From contig NZ_BMPI01000034.1 of the NCBI RefSeq assembly GCF_014647515.1, positions 1 through 64,000 of the forward strand: a stretch of 64,000 nt of DNA. The letters run 5' to 3'. The position numbers and the translations under genes are program-made. Under the pieces are notes generated by a model. The model did no database searches and had not been told where the DNA came from. It was given only the letters and a program-made list of their open reading frames with translations. Source of the DNA: Dactylosporangium sucinum. Lineage in GTDB: Bacteria > Actinomycetota > Actinomycetes > Mycobacteriales > Micromonosporaceae. Below are positions 42,936-52,100 of this stretch, in pieces; the first letter of the stretch is position 1; each line of letters begins with the position of its first letter.

Positions 42936-43403
42936 ATGACCAGAACTGTGCCCCCGGTCGTGCTGAGCTCCCCAGCGGACGCATCCAACGGTCAGGGATC
43001 GACGGGACGGCCGCTCCGCGGCCCGTTGCCGTTGCCGACGTTCACCGATCGACGGGTCCGCCATACGGTGTACGCGCTGTCCGCGATCGACCACAACGGC
43101 AGGCTTGCCGACCAGGCCGTCGTCCGAGCAATGAGCTGGGCACCTGGCACCCGTTACACCATCCAGGAGCACCGTGGCCTGCTGATCGTTGACGCCGACC
43201 GCCAGGGTGTATTCGCGGTTACCCGCCAGGGTCACCTGTACACACCTGCGGTGGTCCGGCGTCGATGCGCGGTGGCGACGGGCGACCGGCTCCTCATCGC
43301 CGCCGAGCCGGCTGAGGGCCGCCTGGTGATCCATCCACCAGCCGCCATCGACGCCATGATCGCCGAGTACCACGCCTGTGTGCTGGGCGGTGATCCAGCA
43401 TGA
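42936..43403 (+). CDS. AbrB/SpoVT-like DNA-binding protein paired with the integrase
   Basis: A 155-residue protein. YALSAIDHNGRLADQAVVRA (about 50-70) and GTRYTIQEHRGLLIVDAD resemble a looped-hinge AbrB segment (x-x-D-x-x-G-R-L), followed by VRRRCAVATGDRLLIAAEPA, a second similar strand pair. Such genes often precede actinobacterial integrases. The frame stays open upstream into the tRNA, but ATG 42936 is the first sensible start. Its stop overlaps the recombinase start (ATGA, 43400-43403). It probably controls recombinase synthesis or acts with it. Confidence 0.65.
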   Translation: MTRTVPPVVLSSPADASNGQGSTGRPLRGPLPLPTFTDRRVRHTVYALSAIDHNGRLADQAVVRAMSWAPGTRYTIQEHRGLLIVDADRQGVFAVTRQGHLYTPAVVRRRCAVATGDRLLIAAEPAEGRLVIHPPAAIDAMIAEYHACVLGGDPA

Positions 43404-44404
43404 CCGCCGCCCGCGCGGACCTCGAAGCGGCCCGGCTGCTCCTTGACCGCCTCGGTGTATCTCCGGCCGACCTCCTCCAGGCCGATCACAACGACCGGCA
43501 GATCCCGACGTTCGCCGAGTACGTTCCAATCGTCGAAGCGGCCGTGAGCGACGGCAGCCGTCGCGCGTATAGGTCCTATTGGAGGCGACTGGTCGAGAAA
43601 TGGGGCGACCGGCGCCTCGATGAGCCGAGCCCGTCCGACATCGAACGCCTCATTCAGGAGATTAAGGCTAACGTCGTCGCCCGGCGCAACGCCCGCGGCG
43701 GCCGCAGCGCGGCAGAGCTGTTCGTCGCCGCAATGCGCTGCCTCTACAAGCGGGCAGTAGCCGACGGACACATCACCGCCGCGGAGGACCCGGCCCAGAA
43801 GGTTGCGAAACCCCGCCGGCTGCCCAGCACCCGCCGGGCGGTCGCCGACGCCCGGTTGGCCGAGATCAACCAGATCGCGGCCACTACAGGCGACGACCCG
43901 GATCTGGACACCCTGCTGCTGCGCCTGCACACCGAGACGGCATGCCGCCGCGGCGGCGCGCTCGCGCTACTGCCGGCCGATCTCGACCCGGACCAGTGCC
44001 TGATCCTGCTGAGAGAGAAGGGTGAGACGGTCCGCTGGCAGCCCGTGTCCCCGACGCTGATGCGACACCTCCTGCGACACATTGAAGAACGCCCAGCCAC
44101 ACCGGCAACGGCCGTCCTGCGCTACCGCAACGGGCGGCCGATCTCCCGACGACGGTACGACCACCTCTGGCAACGCATCGGCGCTCACCTGCCGTGGGTG
44201 GCGATCCAGCAGATCAGCACCCACTGGCTGCGGCATACAACGCTGACCTGGGTGGAGCGCCGCTTCGGTCATGCTGTCGCGCAAGCCTACGCCGGCCACC
44301 TCGGCGGGGATGCAAGCGTCACCTCCACCTATGTCCGCGCAACGCTGCAGGAGGTAGCCGCGGCCCTCGCAGCGCTCACCGACGAACCGCACCCGCTCGC
44401 TTGA
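43400..44404 (+). CDS. Tyrosine recombinase / phage-type integrase
   Basis: A 334-residue tyrosine recombinase. The N-terminal core-binding domain (about 33-130) has PTFAEYVPIVEAAVSDGSRR and YRSYWRRLVEKWG. The catalytic set is present: Arg in TACRRGGAL (R183 or R184), K207, H275-x-x-R278 (STHWLRHTTLTW), H300 (AGHLGG) and nucleophile Y311 (TSTYVRA). Adjacent to tRNA-Leu, it is the likely enzyme that inserted the local island. It lacks the N-terminal arm-binding domain of lambda Int, as in simple actinobacterial integrases. Confidence 0.9.
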   Translation: MTAARADLEAARLLLDRLGVSPADLLQADHNDRQIPTFAEYVPIVEAAVSDGSRRAYRSYWRRLVEKWGDRRLDEPSPSDIERLIQEIKANVVARRNARGGRSAAELFVAAMRCLYKRAVADGHITAAEDPAQKVAKPRRLPSTRRAVADARLAEINQIAATTGDDPDLDTLLLRLHTETACRRGGALALLPADLDPDQCLILLREKGETVRWQPVSPTLMRHLLRHIEERPATPATAVLRYRNGRPISRRRYDHLWQRIGAHLPWVAIQQISTHWLRHTTLTWVERRFGHAVAQAYAGHLGGDASVTSTYVRATLQEVAAALAALTDEPHPLA

Positions 44405-44420
44405 CCGCACCCGCCAAGAG

Positions 44421-44473
44421 GCGTTGACGAGCCCGGCCCGGCGGCCAATTCGCCGGACCGGGCTTGTCAGCGT
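44421..44473. terminator. Long imperfect hairpin between convergent genes
   Basis: A 23-bp stem with four mismatches or wobbles (44421-44443 with 44451-44473) and a 7-nt loop, placed between the integrase stop (44404) and the convergent small gene (44479). It would end both transcripts. Confidence 0.7.
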
Positions 44474-44478
44474 CTGCC

Positions 44479-44733
44479 CTACACCCCTTGCGATCCGCTC
44501 GTCGAATGGTCCATTCGCCGCCATGCAAAGCGGGAGTCGAGTACGTCGGCCAGGGCCATCCGGGCGGACGTTTCGTCGTCGTACTCGGTGTGCCGGTTGC
44601 GGCCGGACTCGACGCCGCCTTCCCGGAGCCAGACGTCCCAGCGTTGGCCGTCGGTGCGCAGCCAGACGTCAAGCCGGGATAGGCGGCCCCAGGCGCCGTT
44701 CCACCAGTGCTCCACCGTCCGCACATTGCCCAC
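44479..44733 (-). CDS. Small basic/aromatic hypothetical protein
   Basis: An 84-residue protein rich in Trp, Arg and Asp: VEHWWNGAWGRLSRLDVWLR, WDVWLREGGVESGRNRHTEY, DDETSARMALADVLDSRFAW. The pattern (two W-D-V-W-L-R strands and a D-D-E-x-x-A-R helix) looks like a small single-domain protein sometimes found beside DNA ligase genes in actinobacteria. I do not know its function. GTG 44733 is used. It lies 62 bp downstream of the ligase gene and may be co-transcribed. Confidence 0.6.
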   Translation of the reverse strand: MGNVRTVEHWWNGAWGRLSRLDVWLRTDGQRWDVWLREGGVESGRNRHTEYDDETSARMALADVLDSRFAWRRMDHSTSGSQGV

Positions 44734-44795
44734 GCGTCGAGAGCGTAGTCGAACGCCCGTACGAATGGCGTGGGTTCGCGCAACTCAGTCGGTTG

Positions 44796-45998
44796 TCAGG
44801 CGGCGGCGATCAGGTCGGCGAGGTCAACGCCGACGGCCGCCAGCGTATGTTGCGCGGCGGCCATGTCGAGGCCGTCGATCACCGTGTTGCCGTGAATGAT
44901 GCGGCACCACTCGGTGCCGTCGCGTCGCCAGATCTCGATTCGCCAGGCGCCGTCCGGGGTCGCCATCGAACCGGCGAGGTGCGGCTGTCCGGGCTCGCCG
45001 GGTCGCGCGCTGGTCGGGAGTTCGCGGTCGGGGCGGACACCGCGCCAGGACGGATGGCGCAGCAGGCCGTCGGGGGTGCGGTTGCGGTAGGCGACGTCGC
45101 CGATCACGACCGGCTCGACCCAGGTGGCGTCACGGCCGTACTGGCGTGGCACGTCTGGAATCGGTGGCGTCATGCGGTGCAGCGGAGCCAGCATCTGTTC
45201 GAGGTGGTACAGGTCGATCTGCCGGAAGCCGGTGCCGACTCCGCCGGCGAAGCGCAGCGTGGCTCCGGTGTCGAACGTGGCGATGAGCAGCGAGCCGATC
45301 GTCCCGGCGCGACGGCCCTGGCCGGGGCGGTAGCCGATGATCACCACTTCCGTGGTGTTGACGAACGGGTGCTTGACCCAGTCCGGGGACCGCCGGCCGG
45401 GCTGGTAGGTGGAGCCGAGACGCTTCGCCATGACGCCCTCGAGCCCGAACGCGTGTGCGGCAGCGATCGTGCGGTCGCGGTTTTCGAAGTACCGCGGTAC
45501 ATGGACCGCGTAGGTCCCGGCCTCGTTGGCGCCCTTCTGGACGAGGCCCGGCAGACCGAGCCCTTCGAGGAGCGAGCGGCGCCGCTCGTACGGAAGGTGG
45601 ACGGTCGATTCGCCGTCGAGATACAGCAGGTCGAAGACGTAGTACCGCACCGACACAGCCGCCAGAAGCGCCGCACTGGGGCGCTCGACATGCATCCGGT
45701 CCTGCAACCGGGCGAACTCCGGCCGCCCACCGGCATCAAGGGCGACGAGCTCACCGTCGAGCACCACCACCCGCCCCTCCACCAACGTAGGCAGCGCGTC
45801 GAGTTCCGGATACGTGCGGGTGATGTCGCGGTCGTTTCGGGACCGGGCCTGCACCGAGGCACCGGCGACGGCGGTAATCGCCCGCACGCCGTCCCACTTG
45901 TACTCGTACCGCCACTGCGAGCCGCCTGGCACCTCTCCACTGGACGCCAGCATCGGCGGCACGGGAGCAGGCAGCCGCGGCACGGCGAGATCGGTCAT
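44796..45998 (-). CDS. ATP-dependent DNA ligase (LigD/LigC ligase-domain type)
   Basis: A 400-residue stand-alone ligase. Motif I is Y-E-Y-K34-W-D-G-V-R with the adenylated lysine; motif Ia/III include ARSRNDRDITRTYPEL, VVVLDGELVALDAGG and RYYVFDLLYLDG; motif IV LEGVMAKRLGSTY; motif V DWVKHPFVNT. The C-terminal OB domain (about 230-335) has EVVIIGYRPGQGRRAGTIGS. The last ~60 residues (WRIEIWRRDGTEWCRIIHGN) are an extra domain. It seals nicked DNA with ATP and may serve end joining or element repair; no Ku gene is in the window. It lies in the tRNA-Leu island. Confidence 0.9.
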   Translation of the reverse strand: MTDLAVPRLPAPVPPMLASSGEVPGGSQWRYEYKWDGVRAITAVAGASVQARSRNDRDITRTYPELDALPTLVEGRVVVLDGELVALDAGGRPEFARLQDRMHVERPSAALLAAVSVRYYVFDLLYLDGESTVHLPYERRRSLLEGLGLPGLVQKGANEAGTYAVHVPRYFENRDRTIAAAHAFGLEGVMAKRLGSTYQPGRRSPDWVKHPFVNTTEVVIIGYRPGQGRRAGTIGSLLIATFDTGATLRFAGGVGTGFRQIDLYHLEQMLAPLHRMTPPIPDVPRQYGRDATWVEPVVIGDVAYRNRTPDGLLRHPSWRGVRPDRELPTSARPGEPGQPHLAGSMATPDGAWRIEIWRRDGTEWCRIIHGNTVIDGLDMAAAQHTLAAVGVDLADLIAAA

Positions 45999-46082
45999 CT
46001 AGATCAACCGACCGCAACATCGACTAACTTCGAGTCGGGAGCGATTCAACAGCGCGCTCACAACGACGTGGTCTACCCACAA

Positions 46083-46346
46083 TCAGCGCTGCTCAACGAC
46101 ATGATCTGCCCTGGCCGCGACAAGTGCGCTGAGCGCGGCCTGCAGCTGCCCCACCTGTGCGAACGTCAGGTCATGAGGCTCCTCTTCGCCGCGGCGAGTC
46201 ACGAAGGTGACGCCGATGAACGAGGTTCTTCCATTGCCACTCACGACCTCAAGGTTGATGCCACATCCTGCGCGGTCGTCGAATCGCACGGTGCAGGTCG
46301 GCGTCGTCTGCGCGCTTCGGCCGATTTCGGCGTTCTCAGCTATCAT
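46083..46346 (-). CDS. Small hypothetical protein
   Basis: An 87-residue product: IAENAEIGRSAQTTPTCTVR, GINLEVVSGNGRTSFIGVTF and FAQVGQLQAALSALVAARAD. It looks like a small beta sheet plus one helix. GGAGGA lies 5 nt before ATG 46346 (and only 2 nt before ATG 46349), which favours the former. It is followed by the DNA ligase gene on the same strand 84 bp away. No family recognised. Confidence 0.5.
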   Translation of the reverse strand: MIAENAEIGRSAQTTPTCTVRFDDRAGCGINLEVVSGNGRTSFIGVTFVTRRGEEEPHDLTFAQVGQLQAALSALVAARADHVVEQR

Positions 46347-46426
46347 CATCGTCCTCCAACAGCGCAATAGACGGTTGATCCACCTTCGTTTCGCACGCCG
46401 CCCATCGCATCCTCCTCGCCAGGTTG

Positions 46427-46675
46427 ATGGCCGGTGCCGGGACGAACGGGTCTTACTTCAAAGCTCCATGCTTCTGCCGTTCCTCCGGACTACCGGCACT
46501 CGCCCCGGGCCATGCGTTCAGCGAACCTCACGTTCGGGATGGCTCCCATTGCGCCAACTGCGCAAAACTGTTGCATCGACGTTGCGCCGGCGGCGCTGCG
46601 CTGCATGAATGGATTTATCACGAAGGTCTAACGGCGACGGGGGATGAACGATGGCCGGCAGGCGGCACCGGTTGA
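46427..46675 (+). CDS. Possible small Cys/His-rich protein upstream of the XRE gene
   Basis: An 82-codon frame with KAPCFC, GSHCANCAKLLHRRC and ALHEWIYHEG: six Cys and several His arranged like a small zinc-binding protein. It overlaps the first 25 bp of the XRE gene in another frame and has no clear ribosome binding site. The 46368-46650 interval otherwise holds only the upstream region of that gene. Kept with low confidence because of the residue pattern. Confidence 0.25.
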   Translation: MAGAGTNGSYFKAPCFCRSSGLPALAPGHAFSEPHVRDGSHCANCAKLLHRRCAGGAALHEWIYHEGLTATGDERWPAGGTG

Positions 46676-47817
46676 CGGCGCGCCGGAAAGCTGTCGGGCT
46701 GAGTCAGGAACGGCTCGCCGAGATCGTCCGGGTGGATAGATCGACGGTGGTGCGGTGGGAGCGTGCTGACACGGCCCCTCAGCCGTGGCATCGACCGCGT
46801 CTCGCTGCCGCCTTGAAAGTCTCGATCGACGAGTTGGCTGAACTCATCGCCGACGTTGGCGAACCGCCGTCAGGCCTCGACGATCGGCTTGACTACGTGC
46901 TGCGGCATCCTGGCCGGGTCGATCTTGTAACTGTCGCCTACCTGCGGGAGCAGGTCCAGCAGTTCGACGAGCAGTACGAGGCGGTGCCCTCGACGCTGCT
47001 TTTGGCTTCGGTTGGCCAACTGCACGGGCAGATCACGTTCCTTCGCCGGCATGCAGGCGCCGGTTCGGTCCAGCGGGAGTTGGCCGAGGCGACCGCCGAG
47101 TCCGCCACGTTGATGGGCCAGCTGGTCTGGGACGCCTCTCAGCGGCGAGACCATGGTGCGGCTGGCGCCTACTTCGACCAAGCGGTTACAGCGGCCCAAC
47201 AGGTACAGAACGCTGCCACGGCGGGCAACGCCTTGCTGCGGAAGAGCTATCTCGCGTTGTACGGAACCGGCAATCCGGCGGCCGGGCTCGCTCTGGCGCA
47301 TCGGGCCGCCGTAGCGAGCGAGTCCGACAGTCAGGTCATCGCCGGCCTGGCGCAGCTCCACGTCGCCGAGGCCCACGCCATGCTCGGCAAAATCCGCGAC
47401 TGCGAGAACGCACTCGGCCTCGCAGAGCACTATTTCGGCCGGATCGCGAATGACGATCCGGCCGCCGTCCTGTATTGCCCTAGCCAGCAGGGCCGTCTGG
47501 CCGGCTCGTGTTGGCTGTTCCTGGGTCGGCCCGAGCAGGCTGAGCCGATCCTGGAGTCGACCCGCCAGTACTTGAGCCAACAGCGCAAGTCCGCCGCCAT
47601 CGTGTTGGCCAACCTGGCGCTCGCCAGCATCCGGCAGCGGCAGATCGATACCGCCGCGGCGCGACTCCACGAGGCCATCGACGTCATCGAGCGGACCCGC
47701 AGCGGTGGCGGCTTGAAGGTGGTGTTTGCCGCCATTCAGGAGCTGCGGCCTTGGCGGAGGGAGCCAGCCGTCGAGGACGTGAACGATAGGCTCGTCGCGC
47801 TGATGACCACCGCGTAG
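46651..47817 (+). CDS. XRE-type HTH regulator with TPR-like repeats
   Basis: A 388-residue protein. The HTH (about 5-62) reads LTARRKAVGLSQERLAEIVR, VDRSTVVRWERADTAPQPWH, RPRLAAALKVSIDELAELI. The rest is helical TPR-like (ATAGNALLRKSYLALYGTGN, GLAQLHVAEAHAMLGKIRDC, ANLALASIRQRQIDTAAARL), as in Rgg/PlcR-like and many actinobacterial sensor regulators that bind peptides. It is 9 bp upstream of the 5-FCL-like gene; the two form a common actinobacterial pair. Confidence 0.85.
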   Translation: MAGRRHRLTARRKAVGLSQERLAEIVRVDRSTVVRWERADTAPQPWHRPRLAAALKVSIDELAELIADVGEPPSGLDDRLDYVLRHPGRVDLVTVAYLREQVQQFDEQYEAVPSTLLLASVGQLHGQITFLRRHAGAGSVQRELAEATAESATLMGQLVWDASQRRDHGAAGAYFDQAVTAAQQVQNAATAGNALLRKSYLALYGTGNPAAGLALAHRAAVASESDSQVIAGLAQLHVAEAHAMLGKIRDCENALGLAEHYFGRIANDDPAAVLYCPSQQGRLAGSCWLFLGRPEQAEPILESTRQYLSQQRKSAAIVLANLALASIRQRQIDTAAARLHEAIDVIERTRSGGGLKVVFAAIQELRPWRREPAVEDVNDRLVALMTTA

Positions 47818-47826
47818 GAGCACCCA

Positions 47827-48555
47827 ATGTCGGATCGAGCGATCGACAGGGAGAAGGACGCCGTCCGCCAACGTGTCTGGGACGCGCTGCGGGCTGAGGG
47901 CGCCGCACCGCCGGACGTCCACGGACACATCCCGAGCTTCTTCGGCGCCGACGAGGCCGCCTCCCGGCTCGTCGCGCTGGACGCATGGCGCGAGGCAGCT
48001 GTCGTCAAGGCGAACCCGGATACAGCGCAGCTTCCTGTCCGGATCGCAGCGCTGCACGACGGCAAGCTGCTGTACATGGCCGTGCCAAAGCTGGCTACCG
48101 TCGCGCCGTTCTACCTGCTCGATCCGACGCGGTTGACCGCGCCGGCGGACGTCATCGCCACCAGCAGTGGCGCCGCAGCTCGTGCCGAGCGAATCGGGTT
48201 GGCCCAGATGCAGCCGGTTGACCTCATCGTCTGCGGCAGCGTGGCCGTGAACCGGGCCGGGGTCCGGGTCGGTAAGGGCGCCGGCTACTCGGACATCGAG
48301 GTTGCCCTCCTGGCGCAGGCCGGACTCATCGGACCACAGACCACGATCATCACGACTGTCCACGAGCTGCAGGTGGTCGGTGAGGGACTGCCCGAGACGG
48401 AGCACGACTTCAGCGTCGACCTGATCGTGACGCCGCGAAGGACGATCGCGTGCGGGCCATCACGCCGCCCAGCGGGCATCATTCGGGAGCATCTGACCGA
48501 CGCCAAGATCGCAGACATTCCGGTGTTGATGCAATACGCCACCCGCGAGCACTGA
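47827..48555 (+). CDS. 5-formyltetrahydrofolate cyclo-ligase-family protein
   Basis: A 242-residue protein of the 5-FCL/MTHFS superfamily. The nucleotide-binding signature is VGKGAGYSDIEVALLAQAGL, with VRIAALHDGKLLYMAVPKLA and FSVDLIVTPRRTIACGPSRR. True 5-FCL would convert 5-formyl-THF to methenyl-THF with ATP, but this longer actinobacterial branch (with HIPSFFGADEAASRLVALDA) differs from housekeeping FthC and may act on another substrate. GGAG precedes ATG 47827, and it follows the XRE gene by 9 bp, so they are probably co-transcribed. Confidence 0.8.
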   Translation: MSDRAIDREKDAVRQRVWDALRAEGAAPPDVHGHIPSFFGADEAASRLVALDAWREAAVVKANPDTAQLPVRIAALHDGKLLYMAVPKLATVAPFYLLDPTRLTAPADVIATSSGAAARAERIGLAQMQPVDLIVCGSVAVNRAGVRVGKGAGYSDIEVALLAQAGLIGPQTTIITTVHELQVVGEGLPETEHDFSVDLIVTPRRTIACGPSRRPAGIIREHLTDAKIADIPVLMQYATREH

Positions 48556-48743
48556 GCATCGAGTTGCCAAGCAGCTCGATCTCATCCACCGCCAGTGTGG
48601 TCTTCGCCGCCGTGTTGCTGGGCGTTGGTACGGGTCCGTCGGACGGTCACGCAGGACGACGAACCCGGCCGCCGCGTCATGCCGCCGTACCGCAGGACGC
48701 CCCACCTACAATGGCCGGGTGGCACCTGATGAGGAAGTAGACG

Positions 48744-49084
48744 GTGAACCGGCGCTCCCCGAGCACCGGCCGACCGGGTTCGATCGCCGTCGGCCACGCC
48801 ATCGACTACGTCCCCACCAATCAGCTCCCATTTACGCTCGCCTATGTCATCGTCAGCCCAGTCCCAGCTGACCGGCTCGGAGAGCTGCTGCACCACGCCC
48901 TGAACACACTGGTCCAGCCCGGCGGACCGCTCCTCGTTAGCCATACGGGCCAGCAGCTGGCACCGACCGCGCCGACACCGCCGACGCCGTGCGCCAGCTG
49001 GGATTTCCGGTCGCGGGAGCGGCACGCGCCGAAACGAGCACGAAGGCAACGTCTACAGCACGGGTCGACCGACTGTCCGTATGA
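48744..49084 (+). pseudogene. Decayed SAM-dependent methyltransferase
   Basis: Two frames give fragments of the C-terminal half of a class I methyltransferase common in actinobacteria. Frame one (to about 48960): PADRLGELLHHALNTLVQPG then GPLLVSHTG, matching the post-I helix and R/V-x-P-G-G-R-L-L strand. Frame two (about 48960-49084): DTADAVRQLGFPVAGAARAE then STARVDRLSV and a stop, matching the terminal L-R-x-L-G-F-x-V-A-G region. One frameshift separates them, and the SAM-binding N-terminal half is missing. The rest of 48556-48743 holds no supported gene. Confidence 0.45.
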
Positions 49085-49123
49085 ACCGGCCGTAAATGCC
49101 TGGAGGCGGCAGGGCGATCCACA

Positions 49124-49129
49124 TAGCGT
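49124..49129 (+). promoter_or_regulatory. -10 hexamer TAGCGT, leaderless
   Basis: TAGCGT ends 6 nt before ATG 49136; supports this start for the large gene. Confidence 0.5.
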
Positions 49130-49135
49130 GTTGGT

Positions 49136-52100
49136 ATGCCGTACGACGAGGTACCGTCGACACCTTCCTCGCCGCTGGGTTCGGCGAGGTTCGAGCGATG
49201 GTCTGCGTTGGCGGTGCTGGATGCTGCGAGTGTGTCGCCGGCTGCAGCTCATCGCCAGGCCCTGATCGCTCCGGTCGTCGGGCTGCTTCACCGCCGAGGT
49301 CTCGACGGTACAGTGACCGCCCTCGCCGGTGATCTCCAAGAGCTGCTGGCGGAGGGCGCCGAGATGGCTTCCCCGGCGATGGCGGCAGACAGTTTCGAGC
49401 CGCTGGATGTCCGTCTCGGGGTCCGCGGGAGATTCGGGCAGGAGTTGTTCCGGCTTGCGCCTGGAGGCTGGGAACGACCTTTGTCCATCGTCGAGGACGC
49501 GAAGTTGCTTGCTCGGGCGTTGGACTCGACGCTTGAGCAACGGCTCGGATTCGGGCTGGCGGATCTTACGGAGCTCGCGCTCCGTCACATGGATGAGAGC
49601 CTCGATCGGCTGTCGGCGTGCTGGCCGACGGCGGATGGCCGATCGGTGCCCGTATGGGAGCGCGATGCTGTCGTCACCGACGAGGAAGTGTCGGCTGCCG
49701 TGTCGAATCTTGACATCGCGTCGGCCGTGTCCCGTTGTCACGACCCAGACCGGGCGGGACGTGCGCTGCGGTGGGCCAGCTGCGCACCGGACGGTTTGGA
49801 AACGGCCGTTGACGGGCAGGCCGCGACATTCGGTCCTGTCATCGCCGTGAGGCATGGTGAACAGTTCCGAGCGCTCCCTACCGGGTTTCTGATCGACGGG
49901 CTGTACGCCGCGATGCACGCCCTCTGGGCGATCGCGGTTGAGGAGCCGGGCGGGCGGGAGCGCTGGTCGGAGGTTGCACGCGGACGGGTGCTGGCATTGA
50001 TTTCCGGCCCAGGGGCGCTGCTGGCAGTCGGCGCGGACGCCGGTCGCGGTCCGATCGTCGCGCTACAGCAGATCCACGACGGATTGGTACTGGCGGTCGA
50101 CGTTGTTGCTGCGGGCATCGATGGGCTGGCACTGGCGGATGCCGAGGATCGTCTTCGCGCGTTCGTTCCCGGAGCAACGGTCCGCACCCGAAGGGGTGAG
50201 ATGACGCTGGACTTGGATGAGGAGGTCGTCAGGCTGGCCGTGGTTGCCGGGCCGGAGGAGTTGATGATCTTCCGTGGTGAGGAGAGTGTCCCAGTTCACG
50301 TGATGCTCGCCGAAGATCTGCGTTGGATCCTGGGTGGAGCTGACCGCCGGGATGATCTGGCCATCTTCCTGCTCGACTGCCAGACGCCGGTCTCCGAGCG
50401 GCAGTTCTCGTTCGGTCCGTTCGACCTTTGGGAGGTATGGCGCGGCAACGGCGGCGCGTTCCACCGTCTCGGCGCGCCGTTGGCGATGCTGCTGTTCGAG
50501 CCGCATCACGAGCGCGCCGAATGGCTCCATCACGCAAGGCTCGGCTGGCTGGATGAGGCCCTGGTACGCCTGGAACTTCCGGGCCTCACAGCGTGGCCGA
50601 ACGTCGCCCCGGACCGCCGGGGACCCGCCGCCGCGACGCTCACCGACCGATTCCGCAACGAGGCCGTTGACGTCGCCGTCCTCGACGACGGCACAGTGAT
50701 TGGCGTCAGGTACCGCGTCGACGTGAACGGTCATGTCCGGCCGGCGAATATCGCCCACGCGATCTTGTGGAAGCTTCGGCAGGTCGGCGGCGTCGCGTCC
50801 GTACTCGCCAGCGCGTCCGTACCAGGCCGCGTACGTATCCAACTGGCAGGACCGGTCGACCTCGGAGGCGACACCCTGCGAGTCGTCAGGAGCACCGACG
50901 ACGACGGCTACGTCCTAGGCTTTTCCGAGGATTTCGGCGAGGAGCTGCTGTCCGACGCATCCTCCGCGGAACGCCATATCGCCGTGCTGCTCTCGGCTGG
51001 TCTTCCCGACCGGCTGGCACATGACTTCGTGACCGCATGGGCTGCTGCGCCACCAGGTATCGCGATCGATGCGTCATCTCCACCGCAGCGCGCTCGGATG
51101 CTCGGCTCGTTCCAACCGCCGCACGGCACATTCCAAGCCCGGGCCGAGCGGGCCACCGCCTCGCGGCTGTTGGGACTGGGCGTCCGGCCCGGAACTCGCC
51201 AGGGAACCGAGGCTCGAGACTTGGAGAGCCGGCAGATCTATCCGCTGTTGCTCGAGCTGTACCGCGAGGCGACCGCGCGGTTCGACGGGCCGACGCTCGT
51301 CCGCGCGATCTTGCACGACCTCGAACGGGTACACCTCGGTCGCTGGCGCGACGAGGGCCACCAGGGTCGGCTCGCCGCCCTTGCTACACCCGACATCGAC
51401 ATCACCACCGCAGTCACGGAGGCACGTGGCAAGGTCACGGCAGCCACGCGAGCGCTCACACTTGCCGCCGAGGAGGCCCTCCGCGGCCTGCCGCAGGGCG
51501 CGGATGTGCCGCGTCACCTTGACCTGCAGCAGATCTACGGCATTGCCTACCTGCTCTTCGAGTCGGGAATGCGAAGCGAGACGATCCACCAGCGGGTGTC
51601 CGGCGCCAAGTTGGAGATCACCGAAAGTTATGAGTTCGTAGTCCGGCCCGCTGACCTGGACTTCGACGTGGACGCATTCAACCGGGCGCTCACGATGGCC
51701 AATCCTCCGCAGCGACTAATCGCACCCGAGCCGGACGAGGCCCCCGACGAAACTCTTGCCACTGCCGTCGAACGTGTTCCGCCAGAGATCACAGGCGTCG
51801 ACTCGGCGATGCGGGCATCGCTCGGCTTCGGCGTTTACGCCTTACTGTGCGTGCTCGACACGGTAGCCAACTGGGCCGTTGACGACGACGAGCCGGTGGT
51901 GTCCGTTCCGGCGGCCGAACTCGTGGCCCAGGCAGCGGAACTTACTGACGGCGACCTGCACGAGTTGACGGCTGCGGTGGGGTGGCTCACGTTACGACCG
52001 GCGGCACTGCAAGGAGAAATGCTCGAACACTGGGAACTCGACCGCCGGGCAGTACGGCTCGCAAGTCGGCCCTTGGTCAGCGTGGGAGCCGAAGGCGTGT

